A DNA stretch of 64,000 bases from Zonotrichia leucophrys gambelii (taxonomy: Eukaryota > Chordata > Aves > Passeriformes > Passerellidae), in NCBI RefSeq assembly GCF_028769735.1, contig NC_088200.1, forward strand, positions 74,751,678-74,815,677, read 5' to 3'. Under the pieces are notes generated by a model. The model was not told the origin of the DNA. It searched no databases and worked only from the letters and a program-made list of their open reading frames with translations. Positions within the stretch are counted from its first letter, which is position 1. The number at the start of each line of letters is the position of its first letter. Shown here piece after piece: positions 60,944-64,000 of this stretch. Made by a program: the position numbers and the translations under genes.

Positions 60944-63900
60944 ATAAGACTGTTTGAACACAACTATAACCTTTTCAGTTAGCCATGATACAGCCAGAGA
61001 GTGAACTCTTGGCCACAGGTTCAGCTCTGGAACATTAGATCTCAGGTAGTATCTTAGAATCAATATATTTTACATGAGACATTTTTAGATTTTCCTGCTC
61101 TGCCAGCATTTCTTTCTGTCTCTTTGCTCTCCAAATGAGAGGCCCACCTGACTAGCAACTAAAGTTTTCTGTTGCTACACTGGAGAGGGAAGTAAACTTC
61201 TGTTTATTCTAATATAATTCTGATTATTGTTCTGCTGCAGAAGAAAAAGCAGTGATAAAGCCAGATTATACAGGAATTTTAAAAGTCCTCTGGGAAGCTA
61301 TTCCTGGCACTGCCAATGACACAGAATTTTCCAGTTTCAAAGTCAGCCTCTTTGGTGTGTGTGACTGATTTCTTTCGTAATTCACCATCAGACTTTTAAG
61401 TATCAGAGTCACTGTGTTTCATATATTGCAGAAACTATATTTGTCAGGCACCATACAGAATAAAGAACAGGTATGATTGCACTTACAACGTTTATTTAAT
61501 CAGAGAATGTGGGAATAAGTTCAGACAGTAAACACAGACAGTGAATGTTGTTCCTGGTCTTTTCAAGTAGTCTGGGTGTAAGAATTTCAGTAAGTTCTTG
61601 AAATGGCAAAATAGTAAATGTTAAAAGCCATAAAAGAGAGCACTCAGAAGTTGTTGAGTTTGGTTTTCAGGTTTTGTGTATTTTGATTAACTCCTTTTCC
61701 ATCAGCTGGTTCAGAGATAGAGGGAGGACTTCAAGTAGTTTCCTTTTATTCCTTCCCTTACAGTGCAGAAGGAAAGGATAACCTTGTAATTATTTATACA
61801 TCTTTATCTCCACATGGGAGTCAGGTGAGGAGGACTGAGGAAAATGCCCACCTCTGAGGTAGAATTCTGTATGAGGATAATTTCTCTGCCTTATCTGTAA
61901 ACTGGGAATAACTGTCCTTTTCTCAGATCTCCTGTCTGTGTTTAAAGCATAAATTACCTGTAGTAAAAATTACCTCCTTTTTATTTATACAACCTCATCA
62001 TCCATTATCATTTGCCTGGGTCTTTTTTTTTTATCAAACTGCAAATGGTAGGTGATAATAAGCATGGGGAGCTCATTGCAAATTAAAAAAAAAAGCCTTA
62101 AGATAGTCTCAAATTTATTAGCACTTGCAGGCAAAGGTTAAATAGAGTATAGATGTTTTGGGGCATATTTTCAGATGTGCTGTGTATTTGTGTGTGGAAG
62201 TGAGGAGTGGCAGTCAGTCTATAGCTCGAGTAATGCTTATTTTATTCAAGTTTCACTTATTTCTTTACACAGCCACTGTCAGCTGGCAGATTTAGAGCCT
62301 CTCAGAGTTTCATTCCCAAGTGAAAGAAACAAAATAAACTGCATAATTGAGACGTGAGCCAAGGAAAGGATACTGGTGTGCCAGCAGAGAGGGATGGAGA
62401 GTCTGTGCAATCTTGTCTAAATTGTTGCAATAATGGAGGGCTTCAGCTTGGAATGAAGTGAGTGAATAGCACAAAACTTCAGGTATGTTTTTTCAGCACA
62501 TTAAAGAACTTCTCCAGAACAGTTAGTTGGAAAGCCAACATTATTTTCAATTTAATATTAAATACCTAGGTGAAGTTAATTTCAGATGGAATGGCTGAGC
62601 CACCAATGTAATAATAATTACAGTATAATTAAATTCAACATCCTAGGGGGAGATAGAGAACCAAGAGGCAACACAGAGGAGACTAAGCTTGAGAGGAAGT
62701 AAAATCAGATAGTTAATCAGACAGACAGTGAGGTTAAAAGCTAAAAAAGTTTAGTGGAGGCATGGTCTGAGAAAAACCAGCAGTTTCTTAAAGGTCAGTG
62801 TTGCACTGAACAGCAAGGACAGGTAAGACGGCATGCTTAATTAGAAAAGTGAAAAATGCTCTTCAAAGGAAAAAACACAGGCAAATCTGAAATATTTTCA
62901 TCAGGTGAATAGCAAAGAATGTAAATTTCAGCAAGGAGCGTTGAAGGGAAAATGAGAAGGGAAAAGAGGACTAAACAGATTTTCTAAGTTCATCAAAAAC
63001 AGCCTGGAAAATAAGCAGTCTGTTCTCAAAAAGTCAGGCCCAAGCCCTGAAGTGCAGCACAGAACAGGCGTAACCATAGGGAGAGGCTCTGGAGCACTGC
63101 AGATCCTCTGGGGAGGATATTGTGCCCTGTCTGGTGCCACCACACAGGGTCACAGCTGTTCCAAGCACACTGGGGCACAGGAAGCATCTCCTTTCTCCCC
63201 AGGGCAAAAGAAGGAAAGAAGCAGAGAAAGTGGGGCTCTGGGCACAACAGAATTTTTTTTCTTAAAGTGGGTAGGAACATTAAAAAAAGGCTTACCTGAA
63301 CAACGGCCAGGCAATATTAAGCCCACAGCCTCTTTTGAGGCTGAGTTCTGTGTTTAATAATCCTGACTTCTTGGAAACAACACTTAAATGCTGAATAATT
63401 CTCAGTTTTAACAATATAACTGTAACCTCTGGCTGTTGGATCTGGTGATGCTCCAGTAAGGTTAGTGAGCCGTTTGTGATCAAAGATTTTCATCTGTTTG
63501 AGTGCCTGTTTCCACAGATGGAATAATTTGAAACAATCTCTGTTAGGAAGTGGGTGTTGAGTATCATAAATATTCGGTTCAGAACTTGTGTGGTTCAGCA
63601 TCTTACACGGCTCTTAGAATTGTCCTTGAAAAATTCCACTATTTCCAGAGCTTAGTGAAGTGTTCTAATTGTTGGCGTACTGCAGTTTGCTTTGCACTCC
63701 TGCCACTGAAATGTTTAATCCTGCTTATATATAATAATATAATTGCCACATAAATTAATATGTGCAGAAAGTAATTGTTTAAAAGTTTGGAAAGTACACC
63801 ATCTGTAAAAAACACTACTTAATTTTACATGTGATGTGTAAATCCACGGCTCAAACTAACCAGTTTTTCTCACACAAACCTCTTGTATTTAATATTCTCG

Positions 63901-64000
63901 TGTTGTATTTGTGAGATTTTTTTTTTCACTTTCTTTTTGCAAAAAGTATTTCAGAAACTGCGATTTGAGGAAGTTCTCTCCTTAGTTCTAAAAAACCACC

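Larger units (their letters stand above)
41467..64000 (+). other. SSBP2: SSBP2 intron 4, incomplete (at least 22.5 kb, phase 0)
   Basis: The intron begins gtaagttttg and runs past the right edge. I looked for a downstream exon encoding SAAAAPSPVLG-like sequence with an acceptor and found none, so the next exon lies outside. The contents are mostly AT-rich unique sequence. It holds a 40-bp tandem duplication, an A/T homopolymer patch near 53.4 kb, a CpG-rich patch at about 57.2-57.6 kb, a (CA)n, one CR1 fragment and a TAA/TAG repeat. The stretches 41.5-44.3, 44.5-53.3, 53.5-57.0, 57.8-59.5 and 61-64 kb show nothing I can name. Confidence 0.88.

Noticed and set aside
1..64000. A second protein-coding gene, tRNA, rRNA or CRISPR array
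   Set aside because: I scanned both strands. No open frame other than the four exons shows a known domain or exon-like splice context, no cloverleaf or rRNA segment was recognised, and no spaced direct repeats were seen.

Overview
The window is vertebrate nuclear DNA, most likely avian. It holds the 5' end of one spliced gene on the + strand, surrounded by long non-coding sequence. The gene is SSBP2 (single-stranded DNA-binding protein 2, an LDB1 cofactor). Four consecutive coding exons join in frame with GT-AG introns and encode 93 residues beginning MYGKGKSN and ending AFHDY. This is the whole N-terminal LUFS/LisH module. The Pro/Gly-rich transactivation tail lies beyond the right edge. Several fragments resemble CR1 LINE 3' ends in typical bird form, and the lack of other interspersed repeats also fits a bird. 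In birds the block orthologous to human 5q14, which includes SSBP2, is on chromosome Z. Z linkage here is inferred from that synteny, not seen in the sequence.

Layout: 1-4,020 is upstream non-coding DNA with a CR1 fragment and simple repeats. About 4,020-5,480 is a TATA-less CpG island containing the promoter, a two-codon uORF and exon 1 (CDS 4,515-4,573). Intron 1 is 31 kb (4,574-35,589). It contains a T-rich tract, an AT-only palindromic tract (about 20,145-20,368), a CpG-rich patch (about 20,820-21,120), two CR1 copies, a 948-bp (TATC/TGTC)n array (GATA/GACA on the other strand) and a 327-nt purine-free pyrimidine tract. Exon 2 is 35,590-35,662, exon 3 is 39,695-39,756 and exon 4 is 41,382-41,466. 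Intron 4 runs off the window (at least 22.5 kb) and holds a CR1 copy, microsatellites and a second CpG-rich patch (about 57,200-57,560).

I found no second protein-coding gene, no RNA gene, no intact transposon, no endogenous retrovirus and no CRISPR array. The long open frames other than the exons are simple-repeat artefacts or chance. I found no evidence for a new biological system. The most interesting items are the GATA/GACA array, the pyrimidine tract 650 nt upstream of exon 2, the intronic CpG-rich patches, and a motif shared between the promoter island and the intron-1 patch.
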